64,000 bases of DNA from Chryseobacterium phosphatilyticum (GTDB lineage Bacteria > Bacteroidota > Bacteroidia > Flavobacteriales > Weeksellaceae): assembly GCF_002899825.2 (NCBI RefSeq), contig NZ_PPED02000002.1, forward strand, positions 286,159-350,158, in the 5' to 3' direction. The notes below the pieces were generated by a model that saw only the letters and a program-made list of their open reading frames with translations, had not been told where the DNA came from and did not search any database. This document shows positions 54,023 to 64,000 of this stretch, piece by piece (within the stretch, counting starts at the first letter, position 1; each line of letters starts with the position of its first letter). The position numbers and the translations under genes are program-made.

Positions 54023-55593
54023 TGATCATGAAAAAGATATTTTCAATACTAGCACTACTAAGCTTGTCATTAACTGTTAATAGTTGTGCTGATAAACTTA
54101 ACGAAATAGATACCAATCCCAATTCAACTGAAAATCCATTGCCTACAGGATTATTTAACAATGCTAACAAAGAGTATATGGATTATACAAGAGATGGCTG
54201 GGTAGGAGGTAGAATGATTCTGCCATGGGTTCAATATTCGGCTCAGAGAACGTATACTGAAGAAGATAGGTATCAATATAGACTTACTACTGGTACGCAG
54301 CTATGGACCAGATCTTATTATGTTGCACAGGATTACAAAAAGATAATAGATCTCAATACAGATCCAGCTACTGCATCTCAAATGGGAAACTACGGGGCAA
54401 ACAAAAACCAAATTGCAGTTTCAAGAATAATGTTGTCTTATGTATTTCTAAATTTAGTTGATGCCTTTGGAGATATACCGTATTGGTCTTATGGTAATAA
54501 AGATGAAGATTTTCAAGCTTTAAATGTAAATGTGAATTTACAGCCAAAATTTGCCAGTCAGAAAAAAGTGTACACAGATATTCTAAAAGAGCTAAAAGAA
54601 GCTTCTGAAATGATTGACACTTCAAAGGATATTTTAACAGATGGAGATAAGCTGTTTAATAGTCCTGATAAATTGAAAAAATTTGCTAATTCATTAAGAT
54701 TAAGAGTGGCTATCAGAGTAAAAGGAGTTATACCTGAGGCAGAAGCCCATATTGCAGATGCTATTGCTTCCGGGGTAATGACATCTAATGATGATACAGT
54801 TGGTTTAACCTACGAAAATAATCTAGTTAACCCTTCTCCTTTTTTCTCAACATATCTGGAGAGATCTGACTTCGCGATTTCAAAAACTTTTGTTCAGCTA
54901 CTTAAAGGTCAGACGGGAAATTTTGGCGAAGATCCAAGGATTTTTAAATATGCTTCTCCAACATCCGTAAAGGTAGGGAATATCAGGAGTCAAACAATGA
55001 CCGAAGCTACAAGTGCAAGTCAGATATCAGGAATGCCGTATGGGGTACCTAGTACATTGGCCACAAGTCAGGCAGGTTCATCAAGCTTCTTTGGTGCAAG
55101 TGTCTTAAAGCCGGCGTATACTGAAATATTTATGGAGTATGCTGAAGTTGAATTTCTATTGGCTGAAGCTAATGGATGGTCACAAGATCATTATGAAAAA
55201 GGAGTAAGAGCATCTATGGAAAGGTGGAATATAACCACTGATAAAATTAATTCATTTATAACAACACTTCCAGGTGCAAATAAAGCTAATGTAATAACCC
55301 AGAAGTATATTGCATTATTCATGCAGCCTAATGAAGCCTGGGCAGAATACAGGCGGACGGGATATCCCAATCACTTATTATTACCGGGGCAAACTGCAAA
55401 TTTAAATGTACCATCAGCAACGGGGGAAACAACTTATACATTTACTTCACTTATTGCCGGGTTAACTGATTTACCCACCAGAATTTTTTATCCAACAAAT
55501 GTTCAGACATTAAATACAATAAACTATCAAGCGGCGTCAGCGGCTATTGGAGGAGATCAAATGAATACCAAGCTCATTTGGGACAAAAACTAA
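54022..55593 (+). CDS. SusD/RagB-type outer-membrane lipoprotein (3)
   Basis: A 523 aa SusD-like_2 protein; signal MKKIFSILALLSLSLTVNSC with likely lipidated Cys22. Longer than copies 1 and 2 by about 45 residues. Conserved LVDAFGDIPYWSYGN, KKFANSLRLRVAIRVKG, and end IGGDQMNTKLIWDKN. A second ATG two codons later is an equally good start. Confidence 0.87.
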   Translation: MIMKKIFSILALLSLSLTVNSCADKLNEIDTNPNSTENPLPTGLFNNANKEYMDYTRDGWVGGRMILPWVQYSAQRTYTEEDRYQYRLTTGTQLWTRSYYVAQDYKKIIDLNTDPATASQMGNYGANKNQIAVSRIMLSYVFLNLVDAFGDIPYWSYGNKDEDFQALNVNVNLQPKFASQKKVYTDILKELKEASEMIDTSKDILTDGDKLFNSPDKLKKFANSLRLRVAIRVKGVIPEAEAHIADAIASGVMTSNDDTVGLTYENNLVNPSPFFSTYLERSDFAISKTFVQLLKGQTGNFGEDPRIFKYASPTSVKVGNIRSQTMTEATSASQISGMPYGVPSTLATSQAGSSSFFGASVLKPAYTEIFMEYAEVEFLLAEANGWSQDHYEKGVRASMERWNITTDKINSFITTLPGANKANVITQKYIALFMQPNEAWAEYRRTGYPNHLLLPGQTANLNVPSATGETTYTFTSLIAGLTDLPTRIFYPTNVQTLNTINYQAASAAIGGDQMNTKLIWDKN

Positions 55594-55622
55594 AATACAC
55601 ATTTTATCAACATTCACATATT

Positions 55623-55643
55623 GCCGCCTTCGGGCGGTTTTTT
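55623..55643 (+). terminator. Terminator of cassette 3
   Basis: GCCGCC-TTCG-GGCGGT with T-run: the same hairpin as in cassettes 1 and 2 with one changed base. Confidence 0.88.
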
Positions 55644-55732
55644 AATTTCCGTATATTTGTACTTCAAAATTCTGCGATGAAACATTAAATGAAAATTTTC
55701 CATCTCTGAACATTAAAATTGAATGTAAGAAC

Positions 55733-57493
55733 ATGAATATTAAAGATATTATAGAACAAAAGCTTTCGGAGGTTATTTTAAATGTATATCAGTTAAAAGA
55801 CATCAAGCTGGAAGTTCAGGAAAATAAAACGGAATTCGAAGGTGATTTTACCATTGTTACTTTTCCGTTAGTAAAACAATTAAAGAAAAATCCTGAAAGT
55901 ATCGGGGTTGAGTTAGGGGAAGGGCTGACCACACAAACAGATTTGTTTGAAAGCTTTAATGTGATAAAAGGTTTCCTTAATGTAAAAGTGAAAAATCAGT
56001 TGTTTGTAGATAATTTCAGATCTGTAAGCAATGGATTTTCAACGGTTGAAAAGAAAAATGCGACTGTCATGGTTGAGTATTCTTCTCCGAATACCAATAA
56101 GCCTCTACACTTGGGACATATCAGAAATAACCTGTTAGGATTTTCGGTTGCGCAGATTTTAAAAGAGGCAGGATATGATGTGATCAAAACACAGATTATT
56201 AACGATAGAGGGATTCATATCTGTAAGTCAATGTTGGCTTGGGAAAAGTTCGGGAATGGAGAAACTCCGGAAACGACTCATACTAAGGGAGATAAATTTG
56301 TTGGAAATTACTATGTAGAGTTCGATAAAAACTATAAAAAAGAAATTGCTGATCTTGTAGCTCAGGGGGTAGGAGAAGAGCAGGCTAAAAAAGAAGCTCC
56401 ACTGATCAGAGAGGCACAGCAAATGCTGGTAGATTGGGAGAATGGGGATGAGAAGGTAAGAGCGCTATGGGCAGAAATGAATTCATGGGTATACAAAGGA
56501 TTCAATGAAACCTATAAAAGATTGGGCGTCGATTTTGATCAGGTTCAGTACGAAAGTAATACTTATATTTTAGGGAAGGACCTTATTCAGGCAGGTCTGG
56601 ATAAAGGAGTTTTATTCCGGAAAGAAGATGGTTCCGTATGGTGTGATCTGACGGATGAAGGACTTGACCAGAAATTATTGTTACGTTCTGATGGTACTTC
56701 AGTGTATATGACTCAGGATTTGGGGACAGCGGTTGAGCGTTTTAAACAAAACGACATTCAAAAGCTGATCTATACGGTAGGAAATGAACAGGATTATCAC
56801 TTCCAGGTTTTGTTTAAAATCTTGAAAAAGCTTGGATATGAGTGGGCAGATCAGTTATATCATCTGTCTTACGGAATGGTAGAACTTCCTGAAGGAAAAA
56901 TGAAGTCCCGTGAAGGAACTGTAGTAGATGCTGATGACTTAATGCAGGAAATGTATGCTACAGCAAAATCCAAGGCACAGGAACTTGGCAAATTAGAAAC
57001 GTTGTCTGAGGAAGATAAAGAAACTTCTTATGAAACGGTAGGATTAGGAGCATTGAAATATTTTATGCTGAAGGTTGATCCTAAGAAAAAAATGCTTTTT
57101 AACCCTGCAGAAAGTATTGATTTCAATGGAAACACAGGGCCGTTTATCCAATATACATATGCCCGTATTCAGTCATTGTTGGCTAAAGCAGACTATGCGC
57201 AAAAAGATACTGCTGATATCATTCTAAACCAATTTGAAAAAGAATTGATTATGCAACTGGCAAATCTTAAAACAATAGTTGCCAAGTCTGCTGAAACGTT
57301 AAGTCCTGCTTTGGTAGCAAATTATGTGTACGATCTTGTTAAATCATATAACTCTTTCTACCAGAATAATCCCATTCTGAATCAGGATGATGAAAATGTA
57401 AAACAATTCCGTTTAAATCTGTCAGATCTCACAGCCAAGACCATTAAAAAGTCTCTGGAACTTCTGGGAATCGGAACCGTAAACAGAATGTAA
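55733..57493 (+). CDS. argS: Arginyl-tRNA synthetase
   Basis: A 586 aa class I synthetase. N-terminal additional domain, then the HIGH motif HLGH in NTNKPLHLGHIRNN and the KMSKS equivalent MKSREGT. The C-terminal DALR anticodon domain ends SLELLGIGTVNRM. Essential for arginine-tRNA charging. Convergent with yihY, with a bidirectional terminator between. Confidence 0.97.
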   Translation: MNIKDIIEQKLSEVILNVYQLKDIKLEVQENKTEFEGDFTIVTFPLVKQLKKNPESIGVELGEGLTTQTDLFESFNVIKGFLNVKVKNQLFVDNFRSVSNGFSTVEKKNATVMVEYSSPNTNKPLHLGHIRNNLLGFSVAQILKEAGYDVIKTQIINDRGIHICKSMLAWEKFGNGETPETTHTKGDKFVGNYYVEFDKNYKKEIADLVAQGVGEEQAKKEAPLIREAQQMLVDWENGDEKVRALWAEMNSWVYKGFNETYKRLGVDFDQVQYESNTYILGKDLIQAGLDKGVLFRKEDGSVWCDLTDEGLDQKLLLRSDGTSVYMTQDLGTAVERFKQNDIQKLIYTVGNEQDYHFQVLFKILKKLGYEWADQLYHLSYGMVELPEGKMKSREGTVVDADDLMQEMYATAKSKAQELGKLETLSEEDKETSYETVGLGALKYFMLKVDPKKKMLFNPAESIDFNGNTGPFIQYTYARIQSLLAKADYAQKDTADIILNQFEKELIMQLANLKTIVAKSAETLSPALVANYVYDLVKSYNSFYQNNPILNQDDENVKQFRLNLSDLTAKTIKKSLELLGIGTVNRM

Positions 57494-57500
57494 AAAATAG

Positions 57501-57527
57501 ACCTCCTGAGTTTTCAGGAGGTTTTTT
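57501..57527. terminator. Bidirectional terminator argS/yihY
   Basis: ACCTCCTGA / TCAGGAGGT with 4-base loop GTTT and T-run on the plus strand. Confidence 0.85.
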
Positions 57528-57529
57528 AT

Positions 57530-58477
57530 TTATGGATTCGTGTTTTCATTATTTTTATTCTGTATCTGTTTCAAACTATCAGCGTACAGCTTGGCCGCAC
57601 TCCATCTTGCGTGTTTGGAGAGAATTACAGGATACCCTTTTTTATAAGTGTAAACTTTGGTAAACTTAGCCCCAAAAAATATCAGCATACAGGAATAATT
57701 GATCCACATCATAATCAGAATAACAGTTCCGGCAGCTCCAAATGCTGAAGTAGGTTTAACCTGATTGAAATAAAGACTCAGTAAAAACTTCCCCAATGTA
57801 AATAAAACGGTTGTAAGAAAAGCACCTCTCCAAACAGATTTCCAGGTGATCTGAACATCCGGAAGAACTTTAAACATTAAGGCAAATAACAGCATGACGA
57901 GACCAAATCCAATGGAAAAATTGACGACCTCAACAAGCAAATAGGTTTCAAATCCAAAGTATTGGGTGATGATGGTATTAAAAAGGCTGATCAATGAAGA
58001 TAGAATCATGGTAATCATCAGTAAAAAGCCGAGAATAAGGATCATACCAAGAGAGTTGGCTCTATCCAGTAAAAATTTAATTAGCGCTTTTTTAGGAGCA
58101 GATTCTACATCCCAAAGTGAATTCAATGTATGTTGAAGTTGGAAGAATAAGGTAGTAGAACCAAAGACCAAGGCGCCTACTCCAACAGCCTTCATAAAAA
58201 TATTTTTTTTGTCAATCAGGGCACCTGCTAGCATTCCTTCAATACTTTTAGCAACATCAGGCCCCATGATACCACTGATCTGAGTACTGATTTGTCCGCG
58301 GATGGCTTCTTCTCCAAAAAAATTTCCCAGCACCCAGATAATAATAATCAATAATCCCGGGATAGAGAAAATGGCGTAATAGGCAAGACTTGCCGAATCT
58401 TTTGATGCGGAAGAACTGTTCCATTCTGTAAACGTGTCTTTTAAAACCTCCCAGAAAAATTTTGCATTTTTGATCAT
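57530..58477 (-). CDS. YihY/virulence factor BrkB family membrane protein
   Basis: A 315 aa inner-membrane protein with six helices. It has the family start (SLAYYAIFSIPGLLIIII), EEAIRGQ and the TPTSAFGAAGTVILIMMWINY segment (SAFGAAGTVILI quoted). Once called RNase BN, but is not; role is likely envelope-related. The tamL stop lies one base before its ATG, so it is the last gene of the tamB-tamL-yihY operon. Confidence 0.9.
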   Translation of the reverse strand: MIKNAKFFWEVLKDTFTEWNSSSASKDSASLAYYAIFSIPGLLIIIIWVLGNFFGEEAIRGQISTQISGIMGPDVAKSIEGMLAGALIDKKNIFMKAVGVGALVFGSTTLFFQLQHTLNSLWDVESAPKKALIKFLLDRANSLGMILILGFLLMITMILSSLISLFNTIITQYFGFETYLLVEVVNFSIGFGLVMLLFALMFKVLPDVQITWKSVWRGAFLTTVLFTLGKFLLSLYFNQVKPTSAFGAAGTVILIMMWINYSCMLIFFGAKFTKVYTYKKGYPVILSKHARWSAAKLYADSLKQIQNKNNENTNP

Positions 58478-58478
58478 A

Positions 58479-60806
58479 TTAAAAAGGATATCCGATGGCT
58501 ATATTTAAAACAAGGTTATCTTTTCTCCAGCTTGAATCTCCGAAGTTAATTTTATCGAAGGCCCATCTGTTTCCTTTTTCATAATAAGGAACTCTCAATG
58601 GCATTGCCAGGTCAAGCCTTAAAATCAGGATTGAAAAATCAAGTCTCAGACCAACTCCGGCACCTACGGCAATTTCTTGAAAAAAATCTTTTGTAAATTT
58701 TGCGCCGGGTCTTGTTGAATCATCGTGAAGGAGCCATATATTTCCGGCATCTACAAAAATGGCAGCATTTAAAAATTTATAAAGATTGGCGCGGTATTCA
58801 GCATTTAATTCGAGTTTAACGTCCCCGGACTGATCAAAATAAGTACCTTCATCAATGGTTCTCGGATCAAAACTTCCCGGCCCTAGTGTTCTGGCGCGAA
58901 ATGCTCTGATGCTGTTGCTTCCTCCTGAGAAAAACTGTTTAGAGAAAGGAATAAACTCGGAGTTTCCATATGGATAAGCAATTCCAGCAATAAATCTCGT
59001 CGCCAGTGAAGATTTTTCAGTGAACTTATGATAGAATCTAAAATCATTTTCAATCTTTACATACTGGCTGAAAGGAATTCCAAATATTTTTTTCTCTTTG
59101 TCCTTTTTTACATCAGCACCTGAAACAAGACCTGTAATATTTCCTGCCAGATCAAGTGTGCCTTTATAATAAACAGTATTGGTTCTTGGCAGCATCGTAT
59201 TGGTGTAGGTAAAAGAATAGGTAGGACCAAAAATTAACTGCTTATCTACAATTCGTTGCATAGCAGGATTTCCGGCAGATTTAGCTCTATATTCATCTGT
59301 AACCTTTTGTGGTGATACTAACGTAATGTCAATCACCTTCAGTTCATGCTCTTTTCTTGCATTTTCTTTCCATAGATATCCAAATGAGCCTGTAAAGTTA
59401 TTCAGGGTGTAATATCGGGTACGATTTTGGAATTCATATCCTAATGTAATATTTGTTCTTGGAACAAATTCACTGGAAGAATGAAAACGGAATGGTGCCA
59501 CAATTCTTGGAATGGAAAGTTGTACATTCGTTCCCGCACGGAAAATATTATTGGCATTCTGAGCACCTCCCATCTGGAAATCAAAGGCTCCGAAAATCGC
59601 CGCTTTAAATTGTTCAGCACCTCGGAAAAAATTTCTGTGAGTCCAGTTCAGATTCAGCTCACTACCCGCGTAGTTCGCAGAATTGGTTCTTCCTAAAGCT
59701 TCCAGACGTAGGGACTGAACTTGTCTCGGTGTCAATAAATAATAGGCATCAAACTTATGATTCAAAGAATCTGAAGTCACAAATTCATTTTTTACAAATT
59801 TGAAAACACCAAGGCTGATTAAGCGATTTAAAGTAAGATTATGATTGGAACGGTTATAGAGATCTCCCTTTTTAAAATATAATGCTCTGTCAAAAATCCT
59901 GGGTTTAAATTTATGCTGCGGGTCAATTACATAGATGTCATCAAAAGCATATTTCGAAAGGGAATCTTTATCCATTGGAATACTATACTTTCCGTCCTTT
60001 ACATCCTGAATATTATAGTTGGGAAATACCACCACTTTATCAATACTGAATTGCTGTGTCGATAAAGCGGGTGTGTTATCTTTAAGTTTTACATTGAGTT
60101 CAACCTTATGATTTTTGTTGACGGTACTATCTGCCTGTACAATGATGTTATCAGGGTGAAAGTAATAAAAGCCACGTTCTTTTAATCCATTGTCAATCCT
60201 TTCTCTTTCGGTTTTTATAACGTCCAGATCGAAAGGTTTCCCATTTTTCAACAGTGTTTTTCCCGTTAAATTTTGAATTTCCTGATTCACCACTGTTGAA
60301 TCCTTTTGAAACTTTACGCCATCAATCAGATATCTGGCTCCGGGTTTTACAGTATAAATAACCTGAGCTCTTTTATTTTTTGACACCGTATCATAGGTAG
60401 CTTTTGCATTAAAATATCCTTTGTTTTCAGAGTAATTTTCAATAATATCTTTATTGAATTCACGATCTACATCACCCAACAAAACAGGTTTTTCACCTAC
60501 TTTATATTTTAACCAGTAATTGAAGCCTTTATCCTTCTTAGGTTCTTTGGCGATATTATAGAAGTACAGTTTAGGTCGTAATCCCAAAAATGTAGAATTA
60601 GGTTTGGGTCTGAGATTTTCTGCCAGGGCAGATTGAAGATCTTTTTTCTCTTTTTTGGACATGGTGTCATTGATGATTTTCACATCAGCACCCGTATAGA
60701 GCATCTGACCTTCTTTTAAAAATCGGGTATTACTGCAGGAAATCACGGTAGATACCAATCCGGAAGTCAACAGATACTTGCAATATGTATGGAACGTCTT
60801 ACTCAT
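58479..60806 (-). CDS. tamL: TamA-like outer-membrane lipoprotein TamL
   Basis: A 775 aa BamA/TamA (Omp85) family protein. The signal has a lipobox VISC (Cys24), the feature that distinguishes Bacteroidota TamL from TamA. POTRA-like domains cover about 60-330 (KPGARYLIDGVKF, TERERIDNGLKERGFYYF) and the 16-strand barrel follows, with the L6-type FSGGSNSIRAFRARTLGPG motif and a final NLVLNIAIGYPF (motif quoted as SIRAFRARTLGPG). It forms the outer-membrane part of the translocation and assembly module with TamB. Its ATG overlaps the TAA of tamB. Confidence 0.92.
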   Translation of the reverse strand: MSKTFHTYCKYLLTSGLVSTVISCSNTRFLKEGQMLYTGADVKIINDTMSKKEKKDLQSALAENLRPKPNSTFLGLRPKLYFYNIAKEPKKDKGFNYWLKYKVGEKPVLLGDVDREFNKDIIENYSENKGYFNAKATYDTVSKNKRAQVIYTVKPGARYLIDGVKFQKDSTVVNQEIQNLTGKTLLKNGKPFDLDVIKTERERIDNGLKERGFYYFHPDNIIVQADSTVNKNHKVELNVKLKDNTPALSTQQFSIDKVVVFPNYNIQDVKDGKYSIPMDKDSLSKYAFDDIYVIDPQHKFKPRIFDRALYFKKGDLYNRSNHNLTLNRLISLGVFKFVKNEFVTSDSLNHKFDAYYLLTPRQVQSLRLEALGRTNSANYAGSELNLNWTHRNFFRGAEQFKAAIFGAFDFQMGGAQNANNIFRAGTNVQLSIPRIVAPFRFHSSSEFVPRTNITLGYEFQNRTRYYTLNNFTGSFGYLWKENARKEHELKVIDITLVSPQKVTDEYRAKSAGNPAMQRIVDKQLIFGPTYSFTYTNTMLPRTNTVYYKGTLDLAGNITGLVSGADVKKDKEKKIFGIPFSQYVKIENDFRFYHKFTEKSSLATRFIAGIAYPYGNSEFIPFSKQFFSGGSNSIRAFRARTLGPGSFDPRTIDEGTYFDQSGDVKLELNAEYRANLYKFLNAAIFVDAGNIWLLHDDSTRPGAKFTKDFFQEIAVGAGVGLRLDFSILILRLDLAMPLRVPYYEKGNRWAFDKINFGDSSWRKDNLVLNIAIGYPF

Positions 60807-63800
60807 TATTTAAATTCTACCACTTGGTTGTTTTGATTCTTTTTGGTTTTTTTTTCTTTTGATTTTTGGAAAATCTCCCTGAATTTGTCATAATCCAGTG
60901 TGATGATAAATCCAAGTCCGGTTTCTATAATCTGGCCTTGCAGGGCTACCTGATATTCATCTTTACGATAAGCCCGTAACATATATCTTCCGTCTTTAGA
61001 AAGACTGTAGTCAACAGACACATTTCCTGCAATATTGGTCATATTTTCATTCTGACGGGCTTGCCCTTCCAGTCCGAAATTACTTCCTACCGTTACTTTT
61101 AATCGGTCATTCAGAAGTTTTTTGCTGATATCCACATTCAGGTCTGTTCTTGTATTTTTCTGACCGGTAGAATAATCTTCTGAAGAGTCAAGTCCAAAAT
61201 TAAGGTCTACCCCTTTGATGAGCCCTGCTGCCAGGTTATTCAATTGCTGTGAAAGAATCTTGCTCACACTTTGTCTTGCCATAGTTTCTGCAGACATTCC
61301 GGCACCGCTTTCAAAAGGATTTTCTCCAATAAATCGGTTTAAGAGAAGTAAAGCAAACACCTGCTTATTTAATTCAGATTCCTGAGTTCTGAGCTGGGCT
61401 AATTTTTGGTCAACAATATCTTTTACATTAGAGGATACAGAGTTATTTTTTTCTTCTGTCGTCACATCAAAGCTAAGCTGAGGTTTCAACAGCTCTCCTT
61501 TCATTTTCAACAGAGCATTGAATGGTATTCTCTGTTTAAACTGATTTATCATAGATGCTCCTCCTTCAGTACCTATCTGTTGTTCCACGAGATCAATAGG
61601 AGCCGCTTCAGTCTTATAAACCGCAGTAATATCCATTATAGCTGTTGTAGGTTCTCCCGTCCAGGTGATGGTACTTCCTTTCTGAATGTCAAACTTACGT
61701 TTCAGGAAACTTACCGAAAGATCATAACTTCCTTTGTTCACTTCATAGACGCCTACAAGTGTAGTTTTTCCTGAAGGATCAATTCCTCCGGTTAATTCCG
61801 CTTCACCTTGTAGTTGTACAAAATCACCATTGGCTTTATCGATGATTAATGAAAGTTTTGCTTCTTTACTCACTTCAATATTAACGCTTACATCCATTCC
61901 CTTGATACGGCTTTGGGCGTTAAGAGAATCCGTTTTGATTGTTTTATTGAGCACAACCTGATCCTGATCCACAAATTCTACAATGCCATCTCTCTCCTGC
62001 AATGTAGGACTAGATTGAGGCAGAACAAATGTGAAATCCGTATTGTCGGCGACACTCAGTCGTCCGTCTACTTTTGGTAAGTCAAGATTTCCACGGATAC
62101 GAAGACCGGCATCAATTGCAAGGATACCATACATCATGGCATCGTTCGATTTTTGAGAGTTGACTACTTTGAAATCTTTAGCGTTCACATTAAGGTTAAA
62201 TGCAAAATCTCTATACGTTTGGGTAAGTACCTGCCCGTCTACAACAAGTGCATTTCCGTCTTTATCGTTAATTTTGAACTTATTAAATTCAATCCCACGG
62301 CTGGTAAAATCAATTTCATCATTCAGCTTTCTGAAGTCGCTTCCTGTTTTTGCAATCTCCAATCCGGCATCATTCAGTTTTATTTTTCCTAAAATATTGG
62401 GTTTATCCGTACTTCCCGTAATTTTTAAATTTCCAGAGAGATAACCTTCCGTATTTGTTATAGCATTCATTGAAAAGCCCTGAAGTGTTTTCATCTGAAG
62501 CTTATTAATGGCCATATTCAGGTCAAATGAGCTGGAAGAAGTGTTGTAATCTCCCAGGATTTTCACTTCATTATCATTTCCGGAAAGTGCAATATCTGCG
62601 TTTAAAACATTCGGTGAAGCATTGTTGACTTTCACGGCAAGATTTCCCACAGGACTTCCGTAGACAATCAGATCGGAAATATTGAGATCCGATGTGAAGG
62701 TCATCTTTTTAGTGATATCTCTTAATTGTGCAGTCCCATTGATTGTTCCTCTTGCCAATACAGTATCTTTCTTAATAAGTTCTGTAATGGTTTCAATTTT
62801 AAAATCTTTCAACAAAATATTTAAAGGACTGCCGGGATTATTATTTTCAGACTGAAGTGAAATCTGACTATTCCCATTCGATAAAATAAAATTGTCGGCG
62901 AGAATTCCTTTACTGCTGATCTGAATTTTATTATTTTCCGCAACATTCCAGTCTGTGTAATTAAGTTTTAATCCGTTTGGATTTAAAGAGATTTCTGTAA
63001 TGTCATTCAAAGATTGTGCATTCCCGGCAATAAGGAATTGGGTGGCATCTTTATCATCTTTCGTCGTGACATTATAATGGATGGTATTGTTGGCAACATC
63101 ACCATCAATATTGATTTTATTCAGTGAAAAACTTGAACTTTTTAAAGCAGCAACATTGAGGTTGTATTGTAATGCCTGATTTTCATTGGTAACTTTTAAA
63201 GTACCTTTTTCAATCGTATTTTCACCATATAATAGTCGTGGAATTTGTCCGTCAAGTTCAATTTTTTGAGAATCGGCGTCATAGTTTCCATTAATATTGA
63301 TGGTTTCAAAATCTTTAAGCTCTGGCACGAATTTTCTGATCAGGTCATCATTTTTCACTTTTGCTGTAAAGGTAAAATGTTGTCCCGGATCAATTTTCTG
63401 ACTTTTATCCGTTTTTTGGAACTGATAGTATTGGTTGATTGTCTGGGTTAAAGCTCCGAAGATTTGTGTGAGTTTGTACTTTCCTTTTAGCTCAACATCA
63501 GCAATTTGAGAATTGAATATGATCTGTGTTGAGTCACTGGTAGAAGATGCTTTCAGATTTACTTCCTGTACAGGATATACTTCTTTGGTATCCGAAAATG
63601 CAAAATCTTTAAGATTTAAATAGCCATTGAGGTTGTTCGGGTCCAGACTGGAGAAATCTCCGTCAATTTTTCCTGCAATAATCATCGGTTTTTCATAGAA
63701 TCCAAGCTTGTTGACATCCAGTTTAATTACTTCACCGTTTATTTTTACGGTAGGATTTTTTTCGTCATACACTCCTGAAGCTGTCAATTGCAGGTTGGCA

Positions 63801-64000
63801 TTTGGATCTTTTGAATCTAAAATAACATGATAAGCTCCTTTATTGATCTTACCTGTTAAATTCATGTTTTGATAGTGATACCCTTTGTAAACAGCGGAAG
63901 CTACATGTCCCTTTACATCTGCATTGGCATTTTTAAAGTCGAAACTTTCTCCTTTTGCATAAATCTGAGCTGTAATTGGTCCGACATCTTTATTCTGAAT
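60806..64000 (-). CDS. tamB: Translocation and assembly module TamB (5' part cut by window edge)
   Basis: Open reading frame without start before the right edge: the frame stays open through position 64000, so the visible 1064 residues are the C-terminal part. Long beta-taco repeats (LDGQIPRLLYGE, GSLPVGNLAVKV-like segments) run through about residue 700 and the DUF490/TamB C-terminal domain follows, with LLLNRFIGENPFESGAG and LGFIITLDYDKFREIF near the end. TamB spans the periplasm and passes lipids or proteins to TamL. Operon with tamL and yihY. Confidence 0.92.
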   Translation of the reverse strand: MQNKDVGPITAQIYAKGESFDFKNANADVKGHVASAVYKGYHYQNMNLTGKINKGAYHVILDSKDPNANLQLTASGVYDEKNPTVKINGEVIKLDVNKLGFYEKPMIIAGKIDGDFSSLDPNNLNGYLNLKDFAFSDTKEVYPVQEVNLKASSTSDSTQIIFNSQIADVELKGKYKLTQIFGALTQTINQYYQFQKTDKSQKIDPGQHFTFTAKVKNDDLIRKFVPELKDFETININGNYDADSQKIELDGQIPRLLYGENTIEKGTLKVTNENQALQYNLNVAALKSSSFSLNKINIDGDVANNTIHYNVTTKDDKDATQFLIAGNAQSLNDITEISLNPNGLKLNYTDWNVAENNKIQISSKGILADNFILSNGNSQISLQSENNNPGSPLNILLKDFKIETITELIKKDTVLARGTINGTAQLRDITKKMTFTSDLNISDLIVYGSPVGNLAVKVNNASPNVLNADIALSGNDNEVKILGDYNTSSSSFDLNMAINKLQMKTLQGFSMNAITNTEGYLSGNLKITGSTDKPNILGKIKLNDAGLEIAKTGSDFRKLNDEIDFTSRGIEFNKFKINDKDGNALVVDGQVLTQTYRDFAFNLNVNAKDFKVVNSQKSNDAMMYGILAIDAGLRIRGNLDLPKVDGRLSVADNTDFTFVLPQSSPTLQERDGIVEFVDQDQVVLNKTIKTDSLNAQSRIKGMDVSVNIEVSKEAKLSLIIDKANGDFVQLQGEAELTGGIDPSGKTTLVGVYEVNKGSYDLSVSFLKRKFDIQKGSTITWTGEPTTAIMDITAVYKTEAAPIDLVEQQIGTEGGASMINQFKQRIPFNALLKMKGELLKPQLSFDVTTEEKNNSVSSNVKDIVDQKLAQLRTQESELNKQVFALLLLNRFIGENPFESGAGMSAETMARQSVSKILSQQLNNLAAGLIKGVDLNFGLDSSEDYSTGQKNTRTDLNVDISKKLLNDRLKVTVGSNFGLEGQARQNENMTNIAGNVSVDYSLSKDGRYMLRAYRKDEYQVALQGQIIETGLGFIITLDYDKFREIFQKSKEKKTKKNQNNQVVEFK

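Overview
The window is a contiguous piece of a Bacteroidota chromosome, almost certainly a Chryseobacterium or close Weeksellaceae relative. The support is compositional and architectural: AT-rich DNA, tandem SusC/SusD pairs, a kelch protein with a T9SS-type C-terminus, a TamL lipoprotein with TamB, and many promoters of the Bacteroidota type (-7 TAnnTTTG, sometimes with -33 TTTG). No rRNA, tRNA, CRISPR array, integrase or transposase was seen. The first gene (esterase) and the last gene (tamB) run off the window.

Layout. 1-15.3 kb: mostly minus-strand small metabolic, secreted and accessory genes (DinB-like, CHMI-like isomerase, two DHFR/RibD-family proteins, one with a broken start, VOC, M48 peptidase, a run of DUF6985, DUF2004 and SUKH immunity-like proteins, alpha/beta hydrolase, kelch-T9SS protein, HxlR regulator). 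15.5-15.8 kb: a strong long-hairpin RNA candidate behind a good minus-strand promoter, possibly the flavobacterial 6S RNA. 15.8-20.3 kb: an AT-rich accessory segment with an XRE regulator, a Mrr-like nuclease/nSTAND3 NTPase resembling antiviral STAND proteins, and a secreted propeller protein lying between two copies of the 3' end of groEL. 20.3-22.4 kb: groEL and groES. 22.5-23.9 kb: four tandem paralogous genes for 44-46 aa peptides with a double-glycine leader and a four-cysteine core, three of them behind a shared 5' leader element; the six-frame ORF calls miss all four because they are short.

24-30 kb: two carboxylate transporters (DAACS and CitMHS) and a DUF2490 outer-membrane protein, divergent from a LytS/LytTR two-component pair that probably controls them. 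30-40.9 kb: M1 peptidase, HupE/UreJ-like and DUF6702 proteins, AcpH-like enzyme, RadA, YceI, CTP synthase, YidC, RNase HII. 41-55.6 kb: three consecutive SusC-SusD cassettes, each with the same promoter geometry and the same terminator hairpin, so they look like products of cassette duplication. 55.7-64 kb: argS, then a minus-strand tamB-tamL-yihY envelope operon.

The items most worth following up are the four-peptide GG-leader cluster, the nuclease-STAND gene next to the duplicated groEL 3' end, and the structured RNA.
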